Shown one piece after another: positions 1-6,371 of a stretch of DNA of 7,562 bases. How positions within the stretch are numbered: the stretch's first letter is position 1; each line of letters opens with the position of its first letter. The stretch is from Myxococcales bacterium. Its GTDB lineage: Bacteria; Myxococcota; Myxococcia; Myxococcales; Myxococcaceae. The translations under genes and the position numbers were made by a program. Location of the stretch: positions 844 to 8,405 of the forward strand of contig PMBV01000022.1 of NCBI GenBank assembly GCA_003153055.1, read 5' to 3'. Under the pieces are notes generated by a model that did not search any database, had not been told where the DNA came from, and worked only from the letters and a program-made list of their open reading frames with translations.

Positions 1-840
1 GGCTTCGTGGCCCTCAAGCTGAAAGACGGCATCGTCGATCGCCTGAGAGAGAAGCTGGGAGCCCGCCCCGACGTCGACACCCGCAACCCCGTCTTCCGCG
101 TCACCGCCCACCTGGCCAAGACGACCCTGTCGCTGTCGCTGGACCTCTGCGGCGAGCCGTTGTTCAAGCGCGGCTACCGGGTGATGACGACGCCCGCGCC
201 GCTCAAGGAAACGCTGGCCGCCGCCATGCTCGTCGCCTCCGGGTACCAGGGGGAGGAGCCGCTGTGCGACCCGATGTGCGGCTCGGGCACCCTGGTCATC
301 GAGGCTGGGCTCATGGCAGCCCATCGCGCACCCGGGGTCGATCGGCACTTCGCCCTCGAAGATTGGCCAGCCTTCTCGGCCAAGGCGCGGCCGTTGCTCG
401 AGGACATCAGGAAAGAGGCGCGGAGCCGCCAGCGCACCCCGCCCTTCCCACTCATCGCGCGGGACCGAGACCCCGACGCCCTGGCTGCCGTTCGCCGCAA
501 CCTCTCGAGCGCCGGCCTCAAGAGCGTGGTGAAGGTCGACGAAGCCGACATGCTCAGGGCCGAGCCCCCGGAGGGCAACGGTGGCCTCCTCATCTCGAAC
601 CCACCCTACGGTGAGCGGCTCACCGGCGGAGGCCAGAAGGGCATGAAGTCGTTCTTCTACTCCCTCTCGGAGGCCATCGACCGCTGGCCCGGCTGGCGGC
701 TATCGATGCTGGCCGGCAACCCCGCCTTCGAGAGCGCCTTTCATCGCCGGCCGTCCTCCCGCACCGACCTGTGGAATGGGCCCATCGAGTGCCGGTTGCT
801 CCAGTACCGGGCCACCGGCGCCACCCTCGCCTCCCCGTGA
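1..840 (+). CDS. RlmL/YpsC-type THUMP class I SAM-dependent RNA guanine-N2 methyltransferase, 5' end missing
   Basis: The frame is open from base 1 (GF before the GTG at 7), so the gene starts upstream of the window; the GTG at 7 is internal. 279 residues are visible. The first ~50 look like the end of a THUMP RNA-binding domain (ALKLKDGIVDRLRE, then SLDLCGEPLFKRGYR), followed by the linker APLKETLAAAML typical of the RlmL N-terminal half. The methyltransferase fold has the SAM motif DPMCGSGT (residues 90-97), an acidic RDRDPDAL (about 154-161) and the catalytic NPPYGERL (200-207). It ends in NGPIECRLLQY, typical of the family C-terminus. Family knowledge: the N-terminal half of E. coli RlmL makes m2G2445 in 23S rRNA; related enzymes modify tRNA. 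No RlmK domain follows, so this is the single-enzyme form. The rRNA target is inferred, not shown; a tRNA m2G enzyme is the alternative. The kinase gene begins 16 bp downstream. Confidence 0.9.
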   Translation, partial: GFVALKLKDGIVDRLREKLGARPDVDTRNPVFRVTAHLAKTTLSLSLDLCGEPLFKRGYRVMTTPAPLKETLAAAMLVASGYQGEEPLCDPMCGSGTLVIEAGLMAAHRAPGVDRHFALEDWPAFSAKARPLLEDIRKEARSRQRTPPFPLIARDRDPDALAAVRRNLSSAGLKSVVKVDEADMLRAEPPEGNGGLLISNPPYGERLTGGGQKGMKSFFYSLSEAIDRWPGWRLSMLAGNPAFESAFHRRPSSRTDLWNGPIECRLLQYRATGATLASP

Positions 841-856
841 TAGGGTGGTGCAGTCG

Positions 857-2266
857 ATGGTGGAGCCCCGGCCAACCAGCGAAGGAGGCACCTCGGCTCG
901 GTCGGCCGCGGCCCCATTGGACCCGTTGGTCGGGGTCCTGCTGGACCGTCGGTTCCACGTTCAGCGCCTCGTCGGTCAGGGTGCGATGGGGCGCGTCTAC
1001 CGGGCGCTCGAAGTGCCGCTGGGGCGAGTCATGGCGCTCAAGGTGCTCGACAGTAAGCACGGCCTGGGGCTCGAGGAGAGCTTTCGTCAGCGCTTCCTGG
1101 TCGAGGCAGCGCTCACGGCCCGCCTGACGCACCCGAACACCGTGCGGGTGCTCGACTACGGGCAGAGCAGCACCGGGCTGTTCTTCATCGCCATGGAGTA
1201 CCTCGAGGGTGAGAGCCTGGAGTCACTCCTGGAGCGGGGCCCATTGCCCTGGCGACGGGTGCTGGGCATGGGTCAGCAGATGGCGCGCTCCTTGAGAGAA
1301 GCGCACGCCTTGGGCGTGGTGCACCGAGACCTGAAGCCAGCCAACGTGATGCGGCTCGACGCTGGCGATGGCAGCGATCACCTCAAGGTGCTCGACTTCG
1401 GCCTGGTGAAGTCGTTCATCGAGGGCAAGGAGCTCGTGGGCCGCGCCCTCACCGAGCAAGGCATGGTGATGGGGAGCCCACCGTACATGGCCCCAGAGCA
1501 GGGGGAGTCGAACCGGGCCGACCCGCGCTCCGACGTCTATTCACTGGGGGTGGTGCTGTACGAGGCGCTCACCGGCGCTGTGCCCTTCGGCGGGGTGGGT
1601 CCGCTGGAGATCATCATGAAGCACGTGCGCCAGCCGGTGCCTCCCGTGGTCACCCCCAAGGGGCTCGAGCCCATTCCACCGGCGATGGTGGCGCTGGTGA
1701 ACCGCTGCCTGGCCAAGTCGCCGATGGATCGCTTCCAGTCGATGCAAATGCTCCTCGAAGCGATGCAGCAGCTCACCCGGGTTGGGCCGGCCGCGGCCAC
1801 CTCTGGAGCGCCCACCGAGCCCGTCGAGCAGCAGGGGCTCGTTCCCGCGAGGTCTCGGCGAACCGTCGCGGACCTCCGCCCCGGCGTCAAAATGGCCCTG
1901 GGGGGAGCGCTCTCGCTGACCGTCGCGCTCGCGGTGGGCTTCGCGGTGGTGCGGGTCTACGGCACACCGAACAGCGCCTCGAGGGTAGACCGGCCTCCTC
2001 CGAGGACCATTCGCCTCCACGTCGAGAGCGAGCCCACCGGAGCCACCGTCTCCAGCGCCCAGGGGCTCTTGGGCACGACGCCCCTCGAGCTCGACCGGGC
2101 CGCCGATCCCTCCGGGCGCACGGTGGTGACGCTGAGCTTGCGGCTCGAAGGCTACCACCCCGTCACCGTGACGGCTGGAGGCCCGGGACCTCGCCTCGAG
2201 ATCCACCAACGCCTCGAAGCCGAAGCGAAACCCCAGCCCCGGGAGCAGCCGCCCAGCGAGCGGTGA
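857..2266 (+). CDS. Membrane-anchored Hanks-type Ser/Thr protein kinase with C-terminal PEGA domain
   Basis: 469 residues from the ATG at 857, which has a weak AGGGTGG-like element (842-848) upstream. The frame stays open back to an ATG at 776 inside the methyltransferase gene, but those 27 Pro-rich residues resemble no kinase N-terminus; a GTG at 848 is also possible. The kinase domain spans about residues 34-308: Gly loop GQGAMGRV (40-47), ATP-binding Lys62, helix-C Glu83, catalytic loop HRDLKPAN (156-163, base Asp158), DFG (180-182), APE (212-214) and Asp226. All key residues are present, and Arg before the catalytic Asp makes it an RD kinase, so activation-loop phosphorylation is plausible. 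A Pro-rich linker and a basic stretch lead to one transmembrane helix (about 346-368). A PEGA domain follows (about 384-455; SEPTGATV, GTTPLEL, LEGYHPVTV), presumably periplasmic. This is the one-pass sensor-kinase layout common in myxobacteria. Ligand and substrates are unknown. Confidence 0.93.
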   Translation: MVEPRPTSEGGTSARSAAAPLDPLVGVLLDRRFHVQRLVGQGAMGRVYRALEVPLGRVMALKVLDSKHGLGLEESFRQRFLVEAALTARLTHPNTVRVLDYGQSSTGLFFIAMEYLEGESLESLLERGPLPWRRVLGMGQQMARSLREAHALGVVHRDLKPANVMRLDAGDGSDHLKVLDFGLVKSFIEGKELVGRALTEQGMVMGSPPYMAPEQGESNRADPRSDVYSLGVVLYEALTGAVPFGGVGPLEIIMKHVRQPVPPVVTPKGLEPIPPAMVALVNRCLAKSPMDRFQSMQMLLEAMQQLTRVGPAAATSGAPTEPVEQQGLVPARSRRTVADLRPGVKMALGGALSLTVALAVGFAVVRVYGTPNSASRVDRPPPRTIRLHVESEPTGATVSSAQGLLGTTPLELDRAADPSGRTVVTLSLRLEGYHPVTVTAGGPGPRLEIHQRLEAEAKPQPREQPPSER

Positions 2267-2287
2267 AGCGCCTCCACCATTCGAACC

Positions 2288-2294
2288 AGAGGAG
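2288..2294 (+). promoter_or_regulatory. Ribosome binding site of the CitE-like gene
   Basis: AGAGGAG lies 3 nt before the ATG at 2298. The spacing is tight, but pairing through GAGG (2289-2292) gives 5 nt. It supports the 2298 start and lies in the 31-bp gap after the kinase stop. Confidence 0.6.
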
Positions 2295-2297
2295 CCC

Positions 2298-3773
2298 ATG
2301 GTCCAAGAACCGGTCAAGACGTCGCTGTCGAGCGTGTGGGTGGACTCGCTGCTTCGTCCCCTCGCGGAGACCGACGCCGCACTGAGCGCCCAGTACCCCA
2401 TCAAGCCCTCCCGTCGCCAGCCCGTGCACGTGGTGTACGGAGGGGCTCACCTCTTCTCCTTCGACATCGCGCGCAAGGTGGGCGCCCTGGCCAGCCGGGC
2501 CCTCGACGAGCACGCGCCGGACTTCGTGGCGCTCGCCAGAGCCCTCGAGCTCCCCCACGCGGCGACCCTGCCCGAGGCACCCGAGGCCCGAAGAGCGCTC
2601 GAGGCGCGGCTCGAGGCCAACCCCCTCGAGGTGAAGGCGAGCGAGCCCTCGGCCTGGCTCGCCCACGCGGTCTACAGTCGGGTCAAGGCCAAGCTCGCCC
2701 GTGAGCCAGTCGAGGACTACCGCCTCGACTTCGAAGACGGCTACGGCGTGAGGCCCCAGGCCGAGGAGGACGCCGACGCGGCCAGGGCGGCCACCGAGCT
2801 CGCCCGGGGTCTCGCGGAGCACACGCTCCCGCCCTTCGTGGGCCTGCGCATCAAGTCCTTGTCGTCGGCCTCGAAGGCCCGCGCGATCCGCACGCTGGAC
2901 ATCTTCCTCACCGCGCTGGCCGAGCGCACCAACGGCCGCTTGCCGTCGGGCTTCGTGGTGACGGTGCCCAAGGTCGAGAGCGTCGAGCAGGTGCGCGCGG
3001 CCGTCTCGGCCTTCGAGGCGCTCGAGCGCGCGTTGGGCTTGCCAGCGGAGTCCTTGAAGCTCGAGCTCATGGTCGAGCTGACCCAGACGTTGGTCGGCCC
3101 CGACGGGCGGCTCATGCTCCCCGCGCTCCAGCACGCGGCCAAGGGCCGGCTCACTGGCGCCCACTTCGGAACCTACGACTACACCGCGAGCTGCGACGTC
3201 ACCGCGGTGGATCAGCGCATGACGCACCCGGCCTGTGACTTCGCCAGAAACCTGATGCAGGTGGCCTTCGCCCGCACTGGCGTTTTCCTGTCTGACGGGG
3301 CCACCAACGTCATGCCCATCGGCCCGCACCGGGCGGCGGCTGGGCAGGCCCTCACCCCGGCCCAGCGACAAGGGAACCACGACGTCGTGGTGGCCGCGTG
3401 GCGCCTGTCACACCGCAACATCCGCGACTCCTTGGAGCGCGGCTTTTTCCAGGGGTGGGATCTCCACCCGGCCCAGGTACCCGTGCGCTACGCCGCGACC
3501 TACGCGTACTTCCTCGAGGCCTTCGATGGCATGGCCCGCCGGCTGAGGAACTTCGTCGATCAAGCGGCCAAGGCGACCCTCGTCGGAGCGGTCTTCGATG
3601 ACGCGGCCACGGGTCAGGGGCTGCTCAACTTCTTCTCCAAGGCCATCACCTGCGGCGCGGTGACCGAAGAGGAGGTCGCCTCCAGCACCGGGCTCACCCT
3701 CGAGGAGCTGCGCTCGAGGAGCTTCCCCCTCATTCTTGAACGGCGGAAAGGCGCTCCCTCCTCGACGGGCTAG
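2298..3773 (+). CDS. Large CitE / HpcH-HpaI aldolase-superfamily protein (DUF6986-like)
   Basis: 491 residues, much longer than the roughly 300 of CitE or HpcH. The CitE-type (beta/alpha)8 signatures are readable in order: RLDFEDGYG (142-150), where CitE-type enzymes have an acidic DxEDG loop; VPKVES (223-228); ELMVE (256-260), whose Glu260 sits where the family has a metal ligand; AHFGTYDYT (288-296); and GWDLHPAQVP (386-395), matching the IHPxQ motif near the CitE C-terminus. The extra length is an N-terminal region of about 130 residues, inserts around 299-345, and a C-terminal tail (about 415-491). I believe this matches the family named DUF6986, sometimes annotated as aldolase or phosphoenolpyruvate kinase, but I could not search. 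The expected chemistry is metal-dependent C-C lyase or acyl-CoA chemistry; the substrate is unknown. There is no signal peptide, so it should be cytoplasmic. It probably shares a transcript with the kinase upstream. Confidence 0.8.
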   Translation: MVQEPVKTSLSSVWVDSLLRPLAETDAALSAQYPIKPSRRQPVHVVYGGAHLFSFDIARKVGALASRALDEHAPDFVALARALELPHAATLPEAPEARRALEARLEANPLEVKASEPSAWLAHAVYSRVKAKLAREPVEDYRLDFEDGYGVRPQAEEDADAARAATELARGLAEHTLPPFVGLRIKSLSSASKARAIRTLDIFLTALAERTNGRLPSGFVVTVPKVESVEQVRAAVSAFEALERALGLPAESLKLELMVELTQTLVGPDGRLMLPALQHAAKGRLTGAHFGTYDYTASCDVTAVDQRMTHPACDFARNLMQVAFARTGVFLSDGATNVMPIGPHRAAAGQALTPAQRQGNHDVVVAAWRLSHRNIRDSLERGFFQGWDLHPAQVPVRYAATYAYFLEAFDGMARRLRNFVDQAAKATLVGAVFDDAATGQGLLNFFSKAITCGAVTEEEVASSTGLTLEELRSRSFPLILERRKGAPSSTG

Positions 3774-3843
3774 GGCAACCCACCGTCCTGGCCTTGCGGC
3801 CCGCCCGAGAACGGCGGTCTGCTGACCCCTGGGCCCTTGCCCC

Positions 3844-3848
3844 GGAGG
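3844..3848 (+). promoter_or_regulatory. Ribosome binding site deciding the CBS-protein start
   Basis: GGAGG, 6 nt before the ATG at 3855, is the best Shine-Dalgarno match in the window. It rules in 3855 over the in-frame TTG at 3837. It lies in the 81-bp gap after the CitE-like gene, where I see no clear terminator; a promoter there is possible but not evident. Confidence 0.8.
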
Positions 3849-3854
3849 CCTCAC

Positions 3855-4298
3855 ATGAAGCGCGCCATCGACATTCTCAGATCGAAGCCGAGCCAAGCCA
3901 TCCACACCATCTCGTCCTCCACCAGCATCCTCGACGCCGTCAGGCTCATGGCCGAACGCAACGTGGGCGCCCTCATTGTCGTCGAGGGGAACCACATCGT
4001 GGGGGTCGTCTCCGAGCGAGACTACGTCAGGCGCCTGGCCCGCCTGGGCTCCAGGGCTCACGAGGGTGAGGTGGCGGACATCATGACGTCGCCAGTGATG
4101 TACGTGAAGCCCAGCCACTCCAACGAGGAGTGCATGGCCCTGATGACCGACAGCCGGCTCCGGCACCTCCCGGTGGTGGAGGACGGCGGGCGGCTCCTCG
4201 GGGTCATCTCCATCGGCGACCTGGTGAAGGACATCATCAGCGAGCAGCAATACGTCATCGAGCAGCTCGAGCACTACATCACCGGCGCACCGGCCTGA
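3855..4298 (+). CDS. Stand-alone two-CBS-domain protein
   Basis: 147 residues. Two CBS motifs fill the protein: CBS1 about residues 15-66 (SILDAVRLMAERNVGALIVV, then IVGVVSERDYVRRL) and CBS2 about 78-134 (MTSPVMYVKPSHSNEECMAL, then RLRHLPVVEDGGRLLGVISI, GDLVKDI). A short helix (QQYVIEQLEHYI) ends it. There is no fused enzyme, channel or kinase domain and no signal peptide. Paired CBS domains (Bateman modules) usually bind adenosine nucleotides such as AMP, ATP or SAM in the cleft and often dimerise. Such small proteins are widespread in proteobacteria and Myxococcota and are often misnamed IMP dehydrogenase; they are thought to be cytoplasmic energy or redox sensors acting on a partner. The partner here cannot be read from context. 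The gene meets plsY tail-to-tail with 12 bp between the stop codons. Confidence 0.92.
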   Translation: MKRAIDILRSKPSQAIHTISSSTSILDAVRLMAERNVGALIVVEGNHIVGVVSERDYVRRLARLGSRAHEGEVADIMTSPVMYVKPSHSNEECMALMTDSRLRHLPVVEDGGRLLGVISIGDLVKDIISEQQYVIEQLEHYITGAPA

Positions 4299-4310
4299 GG
4301 CGGCGGCGGT

Positions 4311-4892
4311 CTACAGGTGGTTCTCGGTGTGGTTGACGATGCGGCGGAGGTTCGCCCGGTGGGTCCACAGCATGGCCCCGAGGAGCACGACGCCCAGGAG
4401 CGGGTACTCCACGGGCCGCCCCTGAAAGAAGCCCGCCACGATGGCCAGGGTGCCCCCGACGAGCGAGCCCAGACTCGACACGCGGGTGACGGCCAGCACC
4501 AGGGCCCAGGCGACGAAGCCCACCGCCGCCGAGACCGGCAGCAGCACCATCAGCACGCCCAGGGCAGTGGCCACGCCCTTGCCGCCCTTGAACCCGAGCC
4601 ACACGGGGAAGACGTGCCCCAGGAACGCGGCGAGGCCCACGGCGGCGTGAAGCCCGGGCGTCAGTGGGGCCCAGTGGAGCGCCGCCAGCACGGGCAACGC
4701 TCCCTTGAGGGCGTCGAGGAGCAACACGAGCGCGCCCAGGCCTCGGCCGGCCACCCGCGCGACGTTGGTGGCGCCGATGTTCCCGCTGCCTGAGGCTCGC
4801 ACGTCTTGGTGGGTGAAGGCCTGCGTCACCAGAACGCCGAAGGGCACCGAGCCCGAGAGGTACCCGCAGGCGATGAGCAGAAGTGCCGTCAT
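4311..4892 (-). CDS. plsY: Glycerol-3-phosphate acyltransferase PlsY
   Basis: 193 residues, the normal PlsY size. This integral membrane enzyme moves the acyl group from acyl-phosphate (made by PlsX) to glycerol-3-phosphate, giving lysophosphatidic acid, the first step of phospholipid synthesis. Motif 1 is SGSGNIGATNVAR (34-46). Motif 2 is GHVFPVWLGFKGGKGVATAL (92-111), with the Gly/Lys-rich loop seen in PlsY. Motif 3 is HRANLRRIVNHTE (178-190). Hydrophobic segments fit the usual membrane helices (about 2-22, 52-72, 80-100, 112-136, 143-157, 164-177). In motif 3 the usual G-x-E near the C-terminus reads H-T-E, with His188 in place of Gly. The ATG at 4892 overlaps the upstream DUF2752 stop as ATGA, and no Shine-Dalgarno is evident, so translation is probably coupled. 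The frame extends to 4964, but those 24 residues lie inside the upstream gene and are not PlsY-like. No plsX is in view. Confidence 0.95.
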   Translation of the reverse strand: MTALLLIACGYLSGSVPFGVLVTQAFTHQDVRASGSGNIGATNVARVAGRGLGALVLLLDALKGALPVLAALHWAPLTPGLHAAVGLAAFLGHVFPVWLGFKGGKGVATALGVLMVLLPVSAAVGFVAWALVLAVTRVSSLGSLVGGTLAIVAGFFQGRPVEYPLLGVVLLGAMLWTHRANLRRIVNHTENHL

Positions 4893-5317
4893 CGGAGACC
4901 GAGCTGGGTGTACGAGAACACGACCCAGACATAGTTGAGGGTGAAGAGGATGCCCGCCAGCCACCGCGCCCTGCGCTCCTCACGAGCCTCGAGCCAGAGC
5001 TCGGGCACCGGCAGGGCGAACGTCAGGTGCACCACCGAGAGAACGACCATGGCTGCGAAGAACGCCGCCGCCACCGTACCCAGCGGGTTCGCCTTGAGCG
5101 CGCCCAGCAGGTGGAAGTGGGCGAAGCGCTCGGCCACCCTGGTCAGCCCACAGCCCGGGCAGGGGATGCCGGTGAGCCGTCGAAACCCACAACCCCAGAA
5201 GGGAATGAGCCTCGCCACCGGAATGAAGCGAGCGACCAAGAGCCCGCCCAGGCCGATGAGACCCAGGGCGTCGACCGTTCCGAACCGGCGGTTGGGAGAT
5301 GGAATGACGAGCTGCAC
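4889..5317 (-). CDS. DUF2752 family membrane protein
   Basis: 142 residues from a GTG at 5317, the only ATG/GTG/TTG start before an in-frame TAG upstream; no clear Shine-Dalgarno precedes it. The DUF2752 signature is plain: GIPCPGCGLTR (50-60) followed by LLGALKANPLG (70-80). Cys53 and Cys56 form a CPGC pair, with another Cys at 43 (WGCGF). Three hydrophobic segments (about 15-33, 80-101, 118-136) suggest a small inner-membrane protein, with a charged stretch EAREERRAR (110-118) before the last. The function of DUF2752 is unknown; the CPGC resembles a redox or metal-binding pair, but that is only resemblance. Its TGA overlaps the plsY ATG by 4 bp, so the two are almost certainly one operon, transcribed from the 58-bp spacer shared with the DUF4920 gene. 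Confidence 0.88.
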   Translation of the reverse strand: MQLVIPSPNRRFGTVDALGLIGLGGLLVARFIPVARLIPFWGCGFRRLTGIPCPGCGLTRVAERFAHFHLLGALKANPLGTVAAAFFAAMVVLSVVHLTFALPVPELWLEAREERRARWLAGILFTLNYVWVVFSYTQLGLR

Positions 5318-5375
5318 GACGCAGCCAGACTTAGCCCACTTGCCCCCGTGACCCCAGGTACACTAGCACTTGCTC
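5318..5375. promoter_or_regulatory. Divergent intergenic region, presumed to hold both promoters
   Basis: These 58 bp separate the start of the DUF2752-plsY pair from the DUF4920 start, so both promoters probably lie here or in the neighbouring gene ends. TACACT (5359-5364) on the plus strand could be a -10 element for the DUF4920 gene, but the only -35-like TTGCCC (5340-5345) is just 13 bp away, too close to be standard. The heptamer CACTTGC occurs at 5337-5343 and again at 5367-5373, exactly 30 bp apart. The promoter role is inferred from gene layout, not from strong boxes. Confidence 0.4.
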
Positions 5376-5852
5376 ATGCACTCCCTCTTGGCCGCCCTCG
5401 TCCTCTCCGCCTCGCCCGCCGGTGAGTGCCAGCCTTCGCCGACCCAGAGCGCCTCCACCGCCAGCGAGGTGGTGAGCCGAGGCGACACGCTCAAGGGCCT
5501 GCCGACGGTGGCCCTGGCCGAGGTGCTCGCCCATCCCTCGAGCTTCGAGGGAAAGACGGTCGCCGTCGAGGCGAAGGTGCGCCGGGCCTGCCAGAAGAAG
5601 GGCTGCTGGATGGAGCTCGCCGCCTCCGACGAGGGGCCCGGCGTGCGGGTGACGTTCAAGGACTACGGCTTCTTCGTGCCCACCGACTCGGCTGGGCGCA
5701 TCGCCCGCGTCGAGGGCACGGTCAAGGTCGCCACCCTCTCGGAGGCCCACGCCAAGCACCTCGAAGGCGAGGGCGCCCGGGTCGCGAGGAGCTCGACAGG
5801 CGTGGCGCAGGAGGTTGAGCTCGTCGCCAGCGGTGTCGAGCTCAAGAAGTAG
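5376..5852 (+). CDS. Exported DUF4920-domain protein
   Basis: 158 residues from the ATG at 5376; a TTG two codons earlier (5370) is less likely. No strong Shine-Dalgarno is seen. The N-terminus (HSLLAALVLSASPAG) looks like a short Sec signal peptide, although it lacks the usual Lys/Arg after Met. Cys18 follows GE rather than a lipobox, so a lipoprotein is not supported. A Ser/Thr-rich linker precedes the DUF4920 domain (about residues 35-156): VEAKVRRACQKKGCWMEL (64-81) with Cys72 and Cys77, RVTFKDYGFFVP (91-102), then RVEGTVKVATL (111-121). The CQKKGCWM plus FKDYGFFVP pairing is the family hallmark and suggests a small beta-barrel with a Cys pair for metal or disulfide. The biochemical role is unknown; it is probably periplasmic. 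It begins a possible two-gene unit with the gene 9 bp downstream. Confidence 0.85.
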   Translation: MHSLLAALVLSASPAGECQPSPTQSASTASEVVSRGDTLKGLPTVALAEVLAHPSSFEGKTVAVEAKVRRACQKKGCWMELAASDEGPGVRVTFKDYGFFVPTDSAGRIARVEGTVKVATLSEAHAKHLEGEGARVARSSTGVAQEVELVASGVELKK

Positions 5853-5861
5853 CCCTGGCGG

Positions 5862-6371
5862 ATGCGCGCGTACTCGATGCGTGGCGTGATGGGCGCGGCC
5901 GATCGCGCCGTGGCGCTGACCCGCGAAGTGTTGCTCCGTCAGGCCCCGGCCGGACTGGTGCACGACGTTCAAGATGACCCTCGGTTCCGCCACCGCGGGG
6001 TCGACCTGTTATGGGAGCGCCCTGGAGAGCCGCTCCTCGGCGTCGAGGTGAAGGGCGATCGCCAGGGGGGCCGGCGAGGCACCTACTTCTTCGAGCTCAT
6101 CAGCAACGCCGAGCGCGACGCGCCGGGGTGCTTCCTCTATTCCGAGGCCGACCTCATGGCCTACGTGTTCCTCGATCGCCAAGAGCTCCACCTGATGGAC
6201 CTGAAGGCGGTGCGGGCGTGGTTTCTCCCCATCGCCAAGGAGTTCCCCCTGAAGACGACGAAGACGAAGACCGGCGCGGCTCTGTACACCACCGTCGGCG
6301 CGGTGGTGCCGGTGCGGGCCGCGCAGGCAGCGACGGCCGAGGCTATTCGCACCTTTCCCAAGGGGCCGTGA
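5862..6371 (+). CDS. Uncharacterised protein with a PD-(D/E)XK nuclease-like signature
   Basis: 169 residues from the ATG at 5862, 9 bp after the DUF4920 stop. In-frame ATGs at 5877 and 5889 are alternatives, and none has a clear Shine-Dalgarno. I do not recognise a named family. The pattern RGVDLLW (45-51) then LLGVEVKGDR (58-67) places Asp48, Glu62 and Lys64 as in the D...ExK core of PD-(D/E)XK nucleases, preceded by a helix (about 12-28) that could carry a further acidic residue. Next come GTYFFELISNAERDAPG (73-89), YSEADLMAYVF (93-103) and LHLMDLKAVRAWF (109-121). This resembles small proteins of this fold, in which a substrate-tracking strand is followed by a 'residence' helix. There is no signal peptide or DNA-binding domain. 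It could be an active nuclease, a repair accessory or an inactive relative. No methylase or other restriction partner is nearby. A Lys/Thr run (KTTKTKT, 131-137) lies on a short GAAGAC-like repeat. Confidence 0.6.
   Translation: MRAYSMRGVMGAADRAVALTREVLLRQAPAGLVHDVQDDPRFRHRGVDLLWERPGEPLLGVEVKGDRQGGRRGTYFFELISNAERDAPGCFLYSEADLMAYVFLDRQELHLMDLKAVRAWFLPIAKEFPLKTTKTKTGAALYTTVGAVVPVRAAQAATAEAIRTFPKGP

Noticed and set aside
776..856. Upstream extension of the kinase frame into the methyltransferase gene.
   Set aside because: The extra 27 residues are low-complexity Pro/Ser and come from the overlapping methyltransferase; the ATG at 857 gives a normal kinase N-terminus.
2298..3773. Many CTCGAG hexamers in the CitE-like gene as a possible repeat element.
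   Set aside because: They fall in coding sequence as preferred Leu-Glu or Ser-Arg type codon pairs in a GC-rich genome, with no regular spacing.
3774..3854. Possible terminator or promoter in the largest intergenic gap.
   Set aside because: Only a 4-bp GGCC...GGCC pairing was found, with no T-tract and no convincing -35/-10 pair; apart from the ribosome binding site I see nothing supportable.
1541..4274. Long minus-strand open frames opposite the kinase, CitE-like and CBS genes (up to 405 codons).
   Set aside because: They lie antisense to well-supported genes, read as Arg/Gly/His-rich sequence without recognisable domains, and are expected when GC-rich codons are read backwards.
4299..4310. 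Partial inverted similarity (ACCGGCGCACCG versus CGGCGGCGGT) across the CBS/plsY convergent junction.
   Set aside because: The pairing is imperfect, built from GC triplets, and has no T-tract; not distinguishable from composition.
4893..4964. 24-residue N-terminal extension of PlsY.
   Set aside because: It lies inside the DUF2752 gene and adds a hydrophilic, His/Pro-containing leader not found in PlsY; the ATGA overlap at 4889-4892 explains the start better.
6251..6271. Short GAAGAC/GACGAAGAC repeat.
   Set aside because: It is explained by the coding sequence for a Lys/Thr run in the nuclease-like protein and is too short to call a separate repeat.
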